DNA from: an uncultured Eubacteriales bacterium | GTDB taxonomy: Bacteria; Bacillota; Clostridia; Oscillospirales; Acutalibacteraceae | Direction: 5' to 3' | Length of the DNA: 64,000 bases | Assembly: GCA_910577755.1 (NCBI GenBank) | Contig: CAJTNL010000009.1 | Span: 1-64,000 of the forward strand | In this document: one piece after another, positions 42,727-50,241 of the stretch | Layout: each line of letters opens with the position of its first letter | Numbering within the stretch: the stretch's first letter is position 1 | Position numbers and translations under genes: made by a program | Notes under the pieces: model-generated | Databases searched by the model: none | What the model saw: only the letters and a program-made list of their open reading frames with translations | What the model was told of the DNA's origin: nothing

Positions 42727-43085
42727 AGCGAATTGTGACGATTAACGGAAACACTGTTACCACAGAGGTATTGGATTCTTTTTTTCAGAAAGGAGCGTTA
42801 GTACCGGCAATTGTGCAGGAAAAAGACAGCAAGGATGTTTTAATGTTGGCTTATATGAATCGAGAGTCGTTGCAAAAAACGATTGAAACCGGTTATACAT
42901 GGTTTTACAGTCGTTCCCGTAAGGAGCTTTGGAATAAAGGAGCAACATCAGGACATTTGCAAAAAGTTATCGGTATATATGGCGACTGTGATGATGATAC
43001 TTTACTGGTGATGGTAGAGCAAACGGGTGCAGCTTGTCACACAGGTTCTCATACTTGTTTTTTTCATGAAATATGGAAAGCGTAG
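42723..43085 (+). CDS. hisI: Phosphoribosyl-AMP cyclohydrolase
   Basis: HisI opens the purine ring of phosphoribosyl-AMP. The 120-residue protein has VLMLAYMNRESLQKTIETG, WFYSRSRKELWNKGATSGH, the metal-binding DCDDDTLLV and the cysteine motifs GAACHTGSHTCFF. It is a separate protein from HisE, which follows 33 bases later; many bacteria fuse the two. The ATG overlaps the hisA stop. Confidence 0.96.
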   Translation: MKRIVTINGNTVTTEVLDSFFQKGALVPAIVQEKDSKDVLMLAYMNRESLQKTIETGYTWFYSRSRKELWNKGATSGHLQKVIGIYGDCDDDTLLVMVEQTGAACHTGSHTCFFHEIWKA

Positions 43086-43118
43086 CAGGTTGTTTTTTAA
43101 TAGGGGAGAGGTGTATTT

Positions 43119-43448
43119 ATGAGTAGTGATTTAATGAACGAATTGTATCATACTGTTATTGACAGGAGAGCACAAAAGGAAGAGGGCTCTTATACCAACT
43201 ATCTATTAGATAAAGGGTTGGATAAAATTTTAAAAAAGTGCGGCGAAGAATGTAGTGAGGTGATTATCGCTGCAAAAAACGATGACCAAAATGAGTTGGT
43301 TATGGAGATTTCTGATTTATTGTATCATATAACGGTTTTAATGGTACATCAAGGTGTTACAGTAGAAAAAATACATACAGAAATGGAAAAACGCAGTTTA
43401 AAGTCCAATAACTTAAAGCAATTCCATTCAGTAGATAAAAACAGTTGA
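43119..43448 (+). CDS. hisE: Phosphoribosyl-ATP pyrophosphohydrolase
   Basis: HisE hydrolyses phosphoribosyl-ATP to phosphoribosyl-AMP. The 109-residue protein is an all-helical MazG-like fold with metal motifs KKCGEECSEVIIAAKN and VMEISDLLYHITVLMVHQG, and the SYTNYLLDKGLDKILKK entry helix. It is the last gene of the his operon, followed by the shared terminator at 43456-43497. Confidence 0.96.
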   Translation: MSSDLMNELYHTVIDRRAQKEEGSYTNYLLDKGLDKILKKCGEECSEVIIAAKNDDQNELVMEISDLLYHITVLMVHQGVTVEKIHTEMEKRSLKSNNLKQFHSVDKNS

Positions 43449-43455
43449 TTTATAA

Positions 43456-43497
43456 AATGAGAACACATGAATGTTTTTGCATTCATGTGTTCTCATT
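43456..43497. terminator. Bidirectional terminator between hisE and the pseudouridine synthase
   Basis: An 18-bp perfect stem (43456-43473 with 43480-43497) with a 6-base loop lies between the convergent gene ends at 43448 and 43521. Confidence 0.85.
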
Positions 43498-43520
43498 ATG
43501 TCTTTATTTGCAGATATTGT

Positions 43521-44486
43521 TTAAGGAAATTGGAGGAAATCCTTTAAGAACCAAATGTCTTTTATGGTAAATTCCTGATGGTTTAAATACTCTAATATAC
43601 CGGCGGGGGTTTGAAAAGAAAACCGCAGTTTATAAGAGTATAGTGCTTGAAAAGGATATCTATTGGTTTTATTGAGTTGGTTAGTACCATATTTACCATC
43701 ACCTGCAAGAGGATGACCGATGGACGCCATATGGGCACGGATTTGATGCGTTCTGCCAGTTAGCAGTTTAATTTTTAGCAAACTGTAATTTTGTTTTTCT
43801 TCTATGACCTGATAATGGGTTAAAATACTCTTAGTATATGCATTGGATTTTTTAGAAATGTAAACGCGTTTTTGGCTTTCGTTTTTTTCTAAATATCCTT
43901 TCAGCGTATCTTGTATTTTAGGCATTTTGCCGTGTACCACACAAAGGTAATATTTATCTAATTCACGTTTTTTCACTTTTTCGTTCAGAATACGCAGCGT
44001 GTCCGCATTTTTAGCAGCCATAACAATACCTCCGGTGTTGCGGTCAATACGGTTAATCAGCGCTGGTGCAAATGACAGTTCATTTGACGGTTTATATTCG
44101 CCTTTGTTATACAGATAGTGTTGAATACGTGCAATTAGAGAATCAAAATGGCAGTTTTCATCAGGATGTACTATTAAACCGGGTTTTTTGTCTAATAGTA
44201 TTAGGTTTTCGTCCTCATATACAATATTCAGTTTGACAGGTGCTTTCAAAAAATCATAAGTCTGCTCTGCATCTGTGAAAAAATCATCTTTTAAATATAG
44301 GGTGAGTATATCACCAATTTGTAGATGTGTGGAATTTTCACATCGTTTTCCATTGCATTTAATATCTTTTTTTCGTATGCTTTTATATAACATGGACTTT
44401 GGCAGATTGGGAAAAGATTTTATTAAGAATTTATCTAAACGTTGTCCGGCATCATTAGTACCGATTGTTATTGTTTTCAAATTCAT
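43521..44486 (-). CDS. RluA-family RNA pseudouridine synthase
   Basis: The protein has an N-terminal S4 domain (about 1-75: DAGQRLDKFLIKSFPNLPKS) and a pseudouridine synthase domain, with the catalytic Asp in INRIDRNTGGIVMAAKN near 145 and RTHQIRAHMASIGHPLAGDGKYG near 243. The RluD/RluC group modifies uridines in 23S rRNA; the exact site cannot be told. The start is unclear: GTG 44492, ATG 44486 and TTG 44480 are all in frame, and the promoter lies so close that little or no leader would be present. ATG 44486 is used here, giving 321 residues. Confidence 0.93.
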   Translation of the reverse strand: MNLKTITIGTNDAGQRLDKFLIKSFPNLPKSMLYKSIRKKDIKCNGKRCENSTHLQIGDILTLYLKDDFFTDAEQTYDFLKAPVKLNIVYEDENLILLDKKPGLIVHPDENCHFDSLIARIQHYLYNKGEYKPSNELSFAPALINRIDRNTGGIVMAAKNADTLRILNEKVKKRELDKYYLCVVHGKMPKIQDTLKGYLEKNESQKRVYISKKSNAYTKSILTHYQVIEEKQNYSLLKIKLLTGRTHQIRAHMASIGHPLAGDGKYGTNQLNKTNRYPFQALYSYKLRFSFQTPAGILEYLNHQEFTIKDIWFLKDFLQFP

Positions 44487-44497
44487 CACCACGAAAG

Positions 44498-44526
44498 ATT
44501 ATACTTTGTATATATGTTGGTTTCAA
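44498..44526 (-). promoter_or_regulatory. Promoter for the pseudouridine synthase gene
   Basis: On the minus strand TTGAAA (44526-44521), a 17-base spacer and TATAAT (44503-44498) form a near-consensus promoter. Predicted transcription start is near 44491, only about five bases before the ATG. Confidence 0.75.
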
Positions 44527-44624
44527 GTTATTTGCATAGGATAAGCAGATACAATTTAGAAATATCAGTTTTCATATGAATGATAGGGTTTAATGTTATG
44601 ACACAGAGAAAGGAGCGGTTATCT

Positions 44625-45464
44625 TTGTCGAAGCAGTCTAAAGAAGAACTAGTTGATAAAACTGTAGAAAAGCAAAAGAAAGAAGAAAATCGTTCCATAC
44701 ATAAAGGCCATAGGGAACGGGTAAAACAGAAATTTTTAAAGCATTCGCTAGACGTGTTTGACGAACATCAAATTTTGGAGATGCTTTTGTTTTACGGATT
44801 ACCGAGAGCAGATACGAATCCCATCGCACATGAATTACTCAATCGTTTTGGATCTATCATAGATGTTTGCGATGCACCGTTAGAAGAACTGATAAAGATA
44901 AAGGGGATCACACAAAATGTTGCGGTTCTATTAAAATTTATTCCTCAATTTAGTCGTTACTATGCTAATCGCCAAGCAGAGACACAAAGTCGTGTTTATG
45001 ATACAGAGTCTGCTTACAATTTAATCAAGCCGCAATTTATTGGTAAGAAAGATGAAAATGTAGTACTAATTTTGTTAGATAGCAAAGGGCGCGTGTTGTA
45101 TTGCGATGTAATTTCAGAGGGAAACATTAATACAGTGCCGCTGTATATACGTAAGATTATTACATTGGCATCTGCGTATAATGCAGCCGGGGCTATTATT
45201 GCTCATAATCATCCCAGTGGATCTGTAATGCCATCTCCAGGCGATATTGCAGCCACCAAAAAATTATTTGCAGCCTTTGAAACGATCGATGTATCATTAC
45301 ACGATCACATTATTTATGCATATCCTGATACATTCTCAATGAAAGACAGTGGTTTATTGGAGCACATTTTACCGGAACAATATAGTGAAATTCAAACAAA
45401 TTTTTCATACAATGAGCAAGAGATACATCAGAACGAGCAGAATCATATTGAAGAAATCAGTTAG
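44625..45464 (+). CDS. radC: RadC/JAB-domain protein
   Basis: RadC proteins have an N-terminal helix-hairpin-helix region (about 45-110: LEMLLFYGLPRADTNPIAHELLNRFGS and IKGITQNVAVLLK) and a C-terminal JAB1/MPN metalloprotease-like domain with EGNINTVPLYIRKIITLA, the metal motif AHNHPSGSVMPSPGDI and HDHIIYA. Once linked to DNA repair, their true function is unresolved. I choose TTG 44625, nine bases after AAAGGAG; the frame extends to 44580 but lacks a site there. Length is 279 residues. The strongly charged N-terminus and acidic tail are variable regions. Confidence 0.9.
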   Translation: MSKQSKEELVDKTVEKQKKEENRSIHKGHRERVKQKFLKHSLDVFDEHQILEMLLFYGLPRADTNPIAHELLNRFGSIIDVCDAPLEELIKIKGITQNVAVLLKFIPQFSRYYANRQAETQSRVYDTESAYNLIKPQFIGKKDENVVLILLDSKGRVLYCDVISEGNINTVPLYIRKIITLASAYNAAGAIIAHNHPSGSVMPSPGDIAATKKLFAAFETIDVSLHDHIIYAYPDTFSMKDSGLLEHILPEQYSEIQTNFSYNEQEIHQNEQNHIEEIS

Positions 45465-45519
45465 TTAGTATTGTTAGCTGGTGCACAATAACATCTAAAA
45501 GTAATATAAAAATATATGA

Positions 45520-45553
45520 AAAAAGGCTTCTAATAAACGGAAGCCTTTTTATT
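45520..45553. terminator. Bidirectional terminator between radC and ppa
   Basis: An 11-bp stem (45520-45530 with 45540-45550) with A- and T-runs on its two sides lies between convergent genes. Confidence 0.88.
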
Positions 45554-45568
45554 TTGATTACAGAATAA

Positions 45569-46099
45569 TTATTTTCCGAATTTTTGATTGTAAGTTGTTA
45601 TACAGTTTGAAATAATTTCAACTGCTGCATCTCTTCCATTCACTTCTTCAATTGCCGTGACTTTATGCTCAAGTTCTTTATATACAGAAAAAAAGTGAGA
45701 CATTTCATCAAAAATATGTTTAGGTAATTCGCTAATATCCTTATAGGTGTTATACATAGGGTCGTTAAATGGAATTGCAATAATTTTTTCATCTTTTTCA
45801 CCGTTATCTATCATACGAATCACACCGATTGGGTAACAACGTACCAAAGCAAGCGGTACAATTTGCTCGGAGCAAAGAACCAAAACATCAAGGGGGTCAC
45901 CGTCATCGGCATAGGTGCGTGGAATAAAACCGTAACTTGCAGGGTAATGCGTTGATGTATAAAGAATGCGATCCAACTTTAAAAATCCGGTTTCTTTATC
46001 TAGTTCATATTTGGTTTTTCCGCCTTTAGTAATTTCAATTACTGCTTCAAAATCATCTGTTTTTACTCTTTCAGGTGAAAGATCGTGCCATATATTCAT
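45569..46099 (-). CDS. ppa: Inorganic pyrophosphatase, family I
   Basis: The soluble family I enzyme hydrolyses pyrophosphate to phosphate. The 176-residue protein has the signature DDGDPLDVLVL near 63-73, with the metal-binding aspartates, and YPASYGFIPRT and KYELDKETG. ATG 46099 is used because homologues start near MNIW; GGAGG lies eleven bases upstream. It stands alone on the minus strand, divergent from the PRC-barrel gene. Confidence 0.95.
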   Translation of the reverse strand: MNIWHDLSPERVKTDDFEAVIEITKGGKTKYELDKETGFLKLDRILYTSTHYPASYGFIPRTYADDGDPLDVLVLCSEQIVPLALVRCYPIGVIRMIDNGEKDEKIIAIPFNDPMYNTYKDISELPKHIFDEMSHFFSVYKELEHKVTAIEEVNGRDAAVEIISNCITTYNQKFGK

Positions 46100-46147
46100 G
46101 ATAAAAAATGCCTCCAAAAGTTTGTGTTCATATTTTATTACTGCCCA

Positions 46148-46176
46148 ATTCTACCATATTTTTATGCAAACATCAA
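46148..46176 (-). promoter_or_regulatory. Promoter for ppa
   Basis: On the minus strand TTGATG (46176-46171), a 17-base spacer and TAGAAT (46153-46148) with TGG before the -10 box (extended -10) lie about 50 bases before ppa. Confidence 0.65.
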
Positions 46177-46256
46177 CTATTATTGAAATCTTGTTAATTT
46201 TCTGGTCACTTTTGCTGTTTCTTTGCATATTAATTACACACGGAGGTGTATCTTTT

Positions 46257-46550
46257 ATGAAATGCAGTATTGCTGATATGAAAAATAAAGAAGTTATCAA
46301 TTTACAGGATGGTACACGCTTAGGATTTGTAGGAGATGTAGAATTTGATACGGAAACCGCTAAATTAGTTGCTATCATTATTTATGGCAGAAGCAGATTA
46401 TTCGGATTGCTTGGCAGAACCGATGATATTACAGTCCTATGGGAGAGTATAGATGTTATAGGCGAAGAAACCATTTTGGTAAACCATATGGTTTATGCTG
46501 CACCGCCAAGACGAAGACAAAGCCTATGGAATCAATTTTTTGGAATATGA
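46257..46550 (+). CDS. YlmC/YmxH-type PRC-barrel sporulation-associated protein
   Basis: This 97-residue protein is a single PRC-barrel domain: MKCSIADMKNKEVINLQDGTRLGFVGDVEFD, then VAIIIYGRSRLFGLLG, then DITVLWESIDVIGEETILV. The pattern matches the YlmC/YmxH family, found in nearly all endospore formers; the function is unknown. ATG 46257 follows a strong GGAGGTG at 46243-46248; the longer frame starting at 45966 runs through ppa and is not real. It lies divergent from ppa and before the rpsB leader. Confidence 0.85.
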   Translation: MKCSIADMKNKEVINLQDGTRLGFVGDVEFDTETAKLVAIIIYGRSRLFGLLGRTDDITVLWESIDVIGEETILVNHMVYAAPPRRRQSLWNQFFGI

Positions 46551-46577
46551 GAAATAATTAAAAACCTAAAAATTTAC

Positions 46578-46606
46578 TTGCAATTCTATATTTTTCATGA
46601 TATAAT
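46578..46606 (+). promoter_or_regulatory. Promoter for rpsB-tsf
   Basis: TTGCAA (46578-46583), a 17-base spacer and TATAAT (46601-46606) with TGA before it (extended -10) lie about 110 bases upstream of rpsB. Confidence 0.8.
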
Positions 46607-46624
46607 AATGCGGTTCAATAAAAC

Positions 46625-46690
46625 ACACGCTATGGTATGACAGCTGGTGCCTGCATCATGTAGGTGAATCTGGATGAAGCTGTAGCGGAG
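46625..46690 (+). promoter_or_regulatory. Structured leader of rpsB, candidate S2 autoregulatory element
   Basis: The untranslated leader can fold into a closed structure. CGCTA (46628-46632) pairs with TAGCG (46683-46687), CAGCT (46641-46645) with AGCTG (46678-46682), and an inner hairpin CCTGCA/TGTAGG (46650-46655 with 46659-46664) caps it. The internal loop on the 5' side is purine and T rich. Ribosomal protein operons often have leaders bound by their own protein, here S2. I do not recognise this as a specific known family, so the role is inferred from position and fold. Confidence 0.5.
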
Positions 46691-46713
46691 GTATAACCAA
46701 GGAGGATTTTAAT

Positions 46714-47454
46714 ATGGCAGTAGTATCAATGAAGCAACTTTTGGAGGCAGGTGTACATTTTGGGCACCAAACCAGAAGGTGGAATCCTAAAATGGCTCGC
46801 TACATTTTTACAGAGCGCAACGGTATTTATATTATTGATTTGCAAAAAACAGTTAAAAAGTTAGAAGAGGCTTACAATTTTGTACGCAATATTTCTGTTG
46901 AAGGTAAGCCAGTATTGTTTGTTGGTACAAAAAAACAAGCGCAGGATTCAGTAAAAGAAGAGGCAGAGCGTGCAGGCGCTTATTTTGTAAATGCAAGATG
47001 GTTGGGCGGCATGATGACAAACTTTAGCACAATTCGCCGCAGAGTAAGTCGTTTACAGCAGCTGAAAGCTATGGAGACCGACGGTACTTTTGAATTACTT
47101 CCTAAAAAAGAAGTAATTAAGCTACGTCTTGAAATTGAAAAATTAGAGAAATTCTTAGGTGGAATTAAAGATATGAAGCAATTGCCTGGTGCATTGTTCA
47201 TCGTTGACCCACGTAAAGAGAGAATTGCCGTTGCAGAAGCAAAAAAATTAGGTATTCCGATTGTGGCTATTGTAGATACCAACTGTGATCCGGATGAAAT
47301 TGATTATGTGATTCCAGGTAATGATGATGCAATCCGGGCTGTAAAACTGATTTCTGCGACTATGGCAAATGCAATTATTGAAGGCCAAGAGGGTCAAATG
47401 GGAGCAGCCGCTGCAGAGCAGAGCACAGAAGAACAGCAGGAAGCTGCTAAATAA
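46714..47454 (+). CDS. rpsB: 30S ribosomal protein S2
   Basis: S2 belongs to the small subunit. The 246-residue protein has the hallmark LLEAGVHFGHQTRRWNPKMARYIFTERNGIYIIDLQKT-like N-terminus, KPVLFVGTKKQAQ, RWLGGMMTNFSTI and DPRKERIAVAEAKKLGIPIVAIVDTNCDP. The acidic Gln/Ala-rich tail is typical of clostridial S2. AAGGAGG precedes the ATG. Only tsf follows; pyrH-frr, its usual partners, are 20 kb upstream. Confidence 0.98.
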   Translation: MAVVSMKQLLEAGVHFGHQTRRWNPKMARYIFTERNGIYIIDLQKTVKKLEEAYNFVRNISVEGKPVLFVGTKKQAQDSVKEEAERAGAYFVNARWLGGMMTNFSTIRRRVSRLQQLKAMETDGTFELLPKKEVIKLRLEIEKLEKFLGGIKDMKQLPGALFIVDPRKERIAVAEAKKLGIPIVAIVDTNCDPDEIDYVIPGNDDAIRAVKLISATMANAIIEGQEGQMGAAAAEQSTEEQQEAAK

Positions 47455-47466
47455 ATTGCAGATGCC

Positions 47467-47497
47467 AAATATCCGTCTTATGCGACGGATATTTTTT
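47467..47497 (+). terminator. Hairpin between rpsB and tsf (terminator or attenuator)
   Basis: An 11-bp stem (47467-47477 with 47484-47494) followed by TT lies 13 bases after rpsB. Partial read-through would lower tsf relative to rpsB, or tsf may have its own promoter. Confidence 0.75.
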
Positions 47498-47558
47498 GAA
47501 TAAAATTTAGTACAACCTATCTATATAAGAATGATGAAATAAATCGGGGGTAATGAAA

Positions 47559-48473
47559 ATGGCTTTTACAGCAAAAGATGTTGCACAATTACGTGAAAAA
47601 ACAGGTTGCGGTATGATGGACTGTAAGAAAGCTCTTACAGAATCAAACGGAGATATGGATGCGGCTATTGACTTTTTAAGAGAAAAAGGGTTGGCTGCAG
47701 CGGCCAAAAAATCCGGACGTATTGCTGCCGAAGGTATTGCATATGCAGCTGCAAATGAAGCCGGTAATGTAGGCGTTGTTATTGAAGTGAATGCTGAAAC
47801 CGACTTTGTGGCCAAAAATGATGAATTTATCAACTTTGTCAAGACATGTGCTCAGACCGTTATTGATCAAAATCCAGCTGATGTTGATGCTCTTTTAGCT
47901 TGTAAGGCTGCAGGTTTTGAACAAACAATTGCGGAAATACTGCAAGAAAAAATTCTGACAATTGGAGAGAATATTAAAGTGCGCCGTTTTGTTCGTAATG
48001 AAGGGGCTGTTATCACTTATATTCACGGTGGTGGACGTATAGGTGTTATGGTGAATTTTGATATCACTTCTGCAATTTCTGAAAAACCTGCATTTGTTGA
48101 GTATGCAAAAAATATTGCCATGCAGGTTGCTGCTATTGTGCCAAACTATGTAGATGAATCTGAAGTTCCTGCTTCGGTAGTCGAGCATGAAAGGAAAATT
48201 CTAACAGAGCAGGTAGTGGATTCTGGTAAACCTGCAAATGTTGCAGAGAAAATTGTGGAGGGCAGATTGAAAAAATTCTTTAAGGAAATTTGTTTGGTAG
48301 ATCAGCCTTATGTAAAAGACGGTGATTTGACTGTTCAGCAATATACAGATGCGACTGCAAAAGAGTTAGGCGGCACTATTAAAATTAAAAGTTTTGTTCG
48401 CTTTGAAAAAGGCGAGGGTATTGAAAAACGTGAAGACAATTTTGCAGATGAAGTGGCTAATATGGTTAAATAA
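47559..48473 (+). CDS. tsf: Elongation factor Ts
   Basis: EF-Ts recycles EF-Tu by nucleotide exchange. The 304-residue protein has an N-terminal UBA-like domain (VAQLREKTGCGMMDCKKALTESNGDMDAAIDFLREKG-type region near 5-42) and the core with EVNAETDFVAKNDEFINF and IAMQVAAIVPNYVDESEVP. ATG 47559 is preferred over ATG 47553 because GGGGG at 47545-47549 is at the right distance. It is followed by a very long bidirectional terminator. Confidence 0.97.
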   Translation: MAFTAKDVAQLREKTGCGMMDCKKALTESNGDMDAAIDFLREKGLAAAAKKSGRIAAEGIAYAAANEAGNVGVVIEVNAETDFVAKNDEFINFVKTCAQTVIDQNPADVDALLACKAAGFEQTIAEILQEKILTIGENIKVRRFVRNEGAVITYIHGGGRIGVMVNFDITSAISEKPAFVEYAKNIAMQVAAIVPNYVDESEVPASVVEHERKILTEQVVDSGKPANVAEKIVEGRLKKFFKEICLVDQPYVKDGDLTVQQYTDATAKELGGTIKIKSFVRFEKGEGIEKREDNFADEVANMVK

Positions 48474-48520
48474 CCAAATATATTTATTTTTATGTTTGCA
48501 TAAGATTTTAAATAAATTGA

Positions 48521-48579
48521 ATACTGTATAAAAATATCCGGTTCTTTATAGTAAAGAACCGGATATTTTTATACAGTAT
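48521..48579. terminator. 28-bp perfect inverted repeat, bidirectional terminator between tsf and murC
   Basis: Arms 48521-48548 and 48552-48579 are exact reverse complements around a 3-base loop, with internal A- and T-runs. The right arm covers the murC stop codon and its last three codons, so the structure is partly coding. Confidence 0.88.
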
Positions 48580-49978
48580 ATTTGTTTGCAGATACTTCTT
48601 TCTCCGCATATTTATATTTCTCAACAATCAAATTGGCGCAGCGATAAATATCACCGCCGCCTAACGTAATGATTAAATCTCCAGGTTTGGCTTGGTCAAT
48701 CACATAATCACTAATCTCATCAAAAGATTTCATACAGATGCTATTTGGTATTTTAGCGCATAAATCCTCTGCAAAAATATTATAAGTGTTAATTTCTCTT
48801 ACCGCTAGGATATCTGTTAGTATAACTTGATCAGGAATAGACAAGGCTTTTGCAAAGTCTTCTAATAGTAAAAAGGTTCTAGAATAGGTGTGAGGTTGGA
48901 AAATTGCCCACACTTTCCGAAATCCCATATTCATAGCGGCTGTTAATGTTGCTCTTAACTCGGTAGGATGATGTGCAAAATCATCTGCGACTACAATTTG
49001 GTTAAAGATGCCTAAACGCTCAAATCTTCTGTGTACACCTGTAAAACCATATAATCCTTTGGCAATATCAGCACCGGAAACACCAAAATAATCTGCAATT
49101 GCTGTTGCTGCCAATGCGTTCATAATATTATGTTTACCCGGTATGGACAATCGAATCTTTGCAATAAGTTTATCATGTTTTAATACCATAAAATTTTCAA
49201 AAGAGTTTGCTTCGTCCTGAATATTTGCAGCAACATAATCGTTGTCAGGATTTATACCGAAAGTTAGTATTTCTACACCTTCAATGCCTGCAATTGCCTG
49301 TTTTACATTAGCGTCGTCACCGTTTACAACGAGTGTGCGGCTTGTTTTTTTAGAAAATTTATGAAACGACTGAATAATATTTTCCAGAGAACCAAAATAC
49401 TCAAGATGGTCTGCATCAATATTAGTGATTACAGAAACGGCAGGGTTTAATTGTAAAAAAGTGTCAACGTACTCACATGCTTCGCATACCATAATGTTGG
49501 ACTTACCTGCACGGCCGTTGCTGCCGATAATCGGTAGTTTTCCTCCGATAATGGCTGAAGGATCCTTGCCTGCACTTAATAAAAGATGGGTAATCATACC
49601 GGTTGTAGTTGTTTTTCCATGTGTACCTGCAACTGCAATGGCATCTTTGTAGTACTTGGTGATAGCACCGAGCATTATTGCACGCTCTAAAGTTGGTATA
49701 CCGCTTTTTAAAGCGGCTGCCAATTCGGGATTATTTTTTTTCACAGCTGCTGTGTAGACAATCAAATCAGCACCTTTAATGTTTTCAGCTTTTTGTCCAA
49801 TAGTAACAGGTATGTTATATGAGCGTATTTTTTGTATGGTTTCGGATTCGTTGATATCTGAACCGGTAATATAATATCCTCTGTGATGTAAAATTTCTGC
49901 GATAGGACACATGCCGGATCCGCCTATGCCAATAAAATGGATATGTTTCACTGTATTTAAAAGATTTTGATATTCCAT
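48569..49978 (-). CDS. murC: UDP-N-acetylmuramate--L-alanine ligase
   Basis: MurC adds L-Ala to UDP-MurNAc in the first amino-acid step of peptidoglycan synthesis. The 469-residue protein has the N-terminal nucleotide-binding GIGGSGM near 17-23, the ATP P-loop VAGTHGKTTTTGMITHLL near 116-133, and the central ACEYVDTFLQLNPAVSVITNIDADHLEY-type region, with a C-terminal DDFAHHPTELRATL motif near 332. The start is ATG 49978 with AAGGAGCC upstream. It stands alone, convergent to tsf. Confidence 0.97.
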   Translation of the reverse strand: MEYQNLLNTVKHIHFIGIGGSGMCPIAEILHHRGYYITGSDINESETIQKIRSYNIPVTIGQKAENIKGADLIVYTAAVKKNNPELAAALKSGIPTLERAIMLGAITKYYKDAIAVAGTHGKTTTTGMITHLLLSAGKDPSAIIGGKLPIIGSNGRAGKSNIMVCEACEYVDTFLQLNPAVSVITNIDADHLEYFGSLENIIQSFHKFSKKTSRTLVVNGDDANVKQAIAGIEGVEILTFGINPDNDYVAANIQDEANSFENFMVLKHDKLIAKIRLSIPGKHNIMNALAATAIADYFGVSGADIAKGLYGFTGVHRRFERLGIFNQIVVADDFAHHPTELRATLTAAMNMGFRKVWAIFQPHTYSRTFLLLEDFAKALSIPDQVILTDILAVREINTYNIFAEDLCAKIPNSICMKSFDEISDYVIDQAKPGDLIITLGGGDIYRCANLIVEKYKYAEKEVSANKYTV

Positions 49979-50183
49979 ACAACATGGCTCCTTATAAAGT
50001 TCATTTAAATTCTATGTTTAACTTTACCAAAAGATAAAATCTTTATTCTCTATATTATATTGCTTTATTCTCACAATGGAAACTAATTTTTTATATCATA
50101 TATCTTCAATTATTTTGTTATCACATTTGGTTTATTATGAAATTATTATAACATATTTTGTGTGTCTGACCAACCCTTAACGC

Positions 50184-50210
50184 ACAATATTATAATATTT
50201 CCATAGTATA
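50184..50210 (+). promoter_or_regulatory. SigK-like late mother-cell promoter for dpaA-dpaB
   Basis: AC (50184-50185), a 16-base spacer and CATAGTATA (50202-50210) fit the sigma K pattern (AC, 16-17 bases, CATANNNTA), 32 bases before dpaA. Bacillus spoVF is sigma K dependent. Confidence 0.5.
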
Positions 50211-50241
50211 TATTAATCAGGTGTACTACGGGGGTTGTTTT

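Noticed and set aside
45966..46256. N-terminal extension of the PRC-barrel protein through ppa
   Set aside because: The open frame runs through the opposite-strand ppa gene; a strong ribosome site sets the start at 46257.
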